This document shows, one piece after another, positions 15,169 through 16,552 of a stretch of 16,552 bases of DNA; the stretch's first letter is position 1, and each line of letters opens with the position of its first letter. The position numbers were made by a program, and so were the translations under genes. Source of the DNA: Luteimonas vadosa (lineage in GTDB: Bacteria > Pseudomonadota > Gammaproteobacteria > Xanthomonadales > Xanthomonadaceae); assembly GCF_039543545.1 (NCBI RefSeq), contig NZ_BAABJY010000008.1:1-16552 (forward strand), written 5' to 3'. The notes beneath the pieces are model-generated. The model was not told the DNA's origin. It did no database searches and saw nothing but the letters and a program-made list of their open reading frames with translations.

Positions 15169-15741
15169 TCAGGCCTTCTCGACCTGGCCGAATTCGAGCT
15201 CCACGGGCGTGGAGCGCCCGAAGATCAACACCGCCACGCGGACGCGGCTCTTTTCGTAATTGACTTCCTCGACCACGCCGTTGAAGTCGTTGAACGGGCC
15301 GTCGTTGACGCGGACCATCTGCCCCGGCTCGAACAGCACCTTGGGCTTCGGCTTCTCCACGCCCTCCTGCACGCGATCGAGGATCGCGGCGGCTTCGGCG
15401 TCGCTGATCGGCAACGGGCTCGCGGCGGTCCCGCCGATGAAGCCCATCACCTTCGGCGTCTCCTTCACCAGGTGCCAGCTCTCGCTGTCGATGCGCGGCA
15501 CGCCGCCCTCGTCCTGCGTGGCGATCTGCACCAGCACGTACCCGGGGAAGAACTTGCGCTCGGAACGGCGCTTCTGGCCGGAGCGCATCTCCACCACTTC
15601 CTCGGTCGGCACCAGGACGTCGCCGAAGCGCTCCTGCATCTCGTTGCGCGCGATGCGATCGCGCAGCGCCTGCGCCACCGTCTTCTCGAAGCCGGAATAG
15701 GCGTGCACCACGTACCACCGCTTGGCGCCTTGTGCTTCCAT
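15169..15741 (-). CDS. nusG: Transcription termination/antitermination factor NusG
   Basis: NusG binds RNA polymerase and links it to Rho or to the ribosome (S10). I chose the ATG at 15739-15741 (MEAQGAKRWYVVHAYSGFEK, 190 aa). An in-frame TTG immediately upstream at 15742-15744 has slightly better Shine-Dalgarno spacing but is less likely. The N-terminal NGN domain spans about 8-120 with ERKFFPGYVLVQ at 61-72. The C-terminal KOW domain holds MVRVNDGPFNDFNGVVEEV at 142-160. It ends IFGRSTPVELEFGQVEKA, where Phe174 matches the E. coli residue contacting Rho and S10. About nine extra residues (EGGVPRIDSE region, 78-87) are present relative to E. coli NusG. It is 16 bases after secE. Confidence 0.98.
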   Translation of the reverse strand: MEAQGAKRWYVVHAYSGFEKTVAQALRDRIARNEMQERFGDVLVPTEEVVEMRSGQKRRSERKFFPGYVLVQIATQDEGGVPRIDSESWHLVKETPKVMGFIGGTAASPLPISDAEAAAILDRVQEGVEKPKPKVLFEPGQMVRVNDGPFNDFNGVVEEVNYEKSRVRVAVLIFGRSTPVELEFGQVEKA

Positions 15742-15757
15742 CAAGAATTCAACTCCC

Positions 15758-16141
15758 TCAACGTCCGAGCAGCAGGCGGATCGCCCACTGGATGACCACG
15801 TCGAAACCGGCCAGGATCAGCGCGATGATGACCACGACGATCATCACCACCCAGGTGGTGCGCATCGCTTCCTGGCGCGTCGGCCAGACGACCTTGCGCA
15901 GCTCGAAGCGCGACTCGGCGAGGAACTCGCGGGTCTGCAACCCCTTGCCGCTGGTCAGGAACACCACGGTGCCCGCGGCCAGCCCCACCACGACGGCGAG
16001 CACGCGTGCGATCACCGGCCACTGGCCATCGAACCAGTAGAACGACGCCACGCCGCCCACGACCAGCAGCACCGCGATGGCGTACTTGACCATGTCGCCG
16101 GCGGCGACGCTGTCCTTGGATTGTTCGACTCTGCTGTTCAT
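15758..16141 (-). CDS. secE: Preprotein translocase subunit SecE
   Basis: SecE is the inner-membrane clamp subunit of the SecYEG protein-export channel. The ATG at 16139-16141 gives MNSRVEQSKDS and 127 aa, the same as E. coli's three-helix form. The frame is open to an ATG at 16177, but that would run through a hairpin and has no homology. Hydrophobic segments lie at about 18-36, 42-62 and 96-122. The conserved amphipathic motif ELRKVVWPTRQEA is at 80-92, just before the last, essential helix. An AAGAGA near the start may serve as ribosome binding site. The stop is TGA at 15758-15760. It is followed after 16 bases by nusG. Confidence 0.97.
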   Translation of the reverse strand: MNSRVEQSKDSVAAGDMVKYAIAVLLVVGGVASFYWFDGQWPVIARVLAVVVGLAAGTVVFLTSGKGLQTREFLAESRFELRKVVWPTRQEAMRTTWVVMIVVVIIALILAGFDVVIQWAIRLLLGR

Positions 16142-16155
16142 CGATCTCTTTTCAG

Positions 16156-16173
16156 GCATGCCAGGGGGCATGC
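16156..16173 (-). other. Hairpin immediately before secE
   Basis: GCATGCC and GGCATGC form a perfect 7-bp stem with a 4-base loop, ending 14 bases before the secE ATG. It lies between the tRNA-Trp 3' end and the secE ribosome binding site. It could mark the 5' end of the secE message after tRNA processing. It also argues against the upstream in-frame ATG at 16177. Confidence 0.45.
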
Positions 16174-16204
16174 GCATCTAGCGCTTGTTGCTTCGCGCCG
16201 CGAG

Positions 16205-16280
<76 letters not shown>

Positions 16281-16321
16281 ATTGGTTGTTCGTTGCTTCC
16301 TGACTTGCCTGTTTCTGAAAC

Positions 16322-16348
16322 GGCAACGGCGGCTCTCGCCGCCCTGCC
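16322..16348 (-). terminator. Hairpin between tuf and tRNA-Trp
   Basis: On the sense strand, GGCA-G-GGCGGC pairs with GCCGCC-GT-TGCC around a GAGA tetraloop. This gives 6 plus 4 base pairs with a small internal loop, followed by GTTTCAGAAAC, itself a small inverted repeat (16311-16321). The T-run is short, so it is a weak terminator at best. It may set how much transcription continues from tuf into the tRNA and secE. Confidence 0.45.
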
Positions 16349-16393
16349 ATCTGGAGCCGGACCCCGCGTGCGCAGGGGACGATTCGCCGGGTA

Positions 16394-16420
16394 GTGCGCG
16401 TGCGCAGGGCGCACGCGCAC
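16394..16420 (-). terminator. 12-bp perfect hairpin directly after tuf
   Basis: GTGCGCGTGCGC and GCGCACGCGCAC form a perfect 12-bp stem with only a 3-base loop, starting 7 bases after the tuf stop codon. It is extremely stable, but no T-run follows on the minus strand. It most likely protects the abundant tuf mRNA 3' end, or acts as a partial terminator before tRNA-Trp. Confidence 0.6.
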
Positions 16421-16427
16421 CGGCGCC

Positions 16428-16552
<125 letters not shown>

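Overview
This window is a conserved bacterial translation and transcription housekeeping locus, with every real gene on the minus strand. In transcription order (high to low coordinate) it reads: tuf (3' end only), tRNA-Trp(CCA), secE, nusG, rplK, rplA, rplJ, rplL, rpoB, rpoC, rpsL, rpsG, fusA, tuf (5' end only). The proteins match gammaproteobacterial families nearly residue for residue at their functional sites. The high GC content, the tuf-tRNA-Trp-secE order, a 1390-residue RpoB and the rplA/rplJ sequence style suggest Xanthomonadaceae (a Lysobacter, Luteimonas or Xanthomonas-like organism). The family assignment is inference from recalled homologues, not from a search.

Right part (about 12.5 to 16.55 kb): the end of one EF-Tu gene, a tRNA-Trp with encoded CCA, the translocon subunit SecE, the transcription factor NusG, and the ribosomal stalk and L1-arm proteins L11, L1, L10 and L7/L12. 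The 466-base gap between rplA and rplJ holds a recognisable L10-leader RNA. This carries the complementary GACCGCAGG and CCTGC-GTAGAT-GGTC arms of the autoregulatory site bound by L10(L12)4. A roughly 108-bp REP/MITE-like inverted repeat sits between rplA and this leader.

Middle part (3.77 to 12.25 kb): rpoB and rpoC, encoding the beta and beta' subunits of RNA polymerase. A strong GNRA-loop hairpin precedes rpoB, at the place where the E. coli rplL-rpoB attenuator lies.

Left part (1 to 3.72 kb): the str operon, rpsL-rpsG-fusA-tuf. It is preceded by the only convincing sigma-70 promoter seen in the window (TTGACG, 18 bases, TATACT). Two perfect or near-perfect hairpins lie between rpsL and rpsG, where S7 autoregulation occurs in E. 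coli.

Together the genes build ribosomal proteins, elongation factors and RNA polymerase. Two tuf copies bracket the cluster. I found no mobile gene, CRISPR array, toxin system or novel protein system. The points worth a second look are RNA-level: the L10 leader, the repeat beside it, the hairpin-rich gaps, and missing Shine-Dalgarno sequences before rpsL and rpsG.
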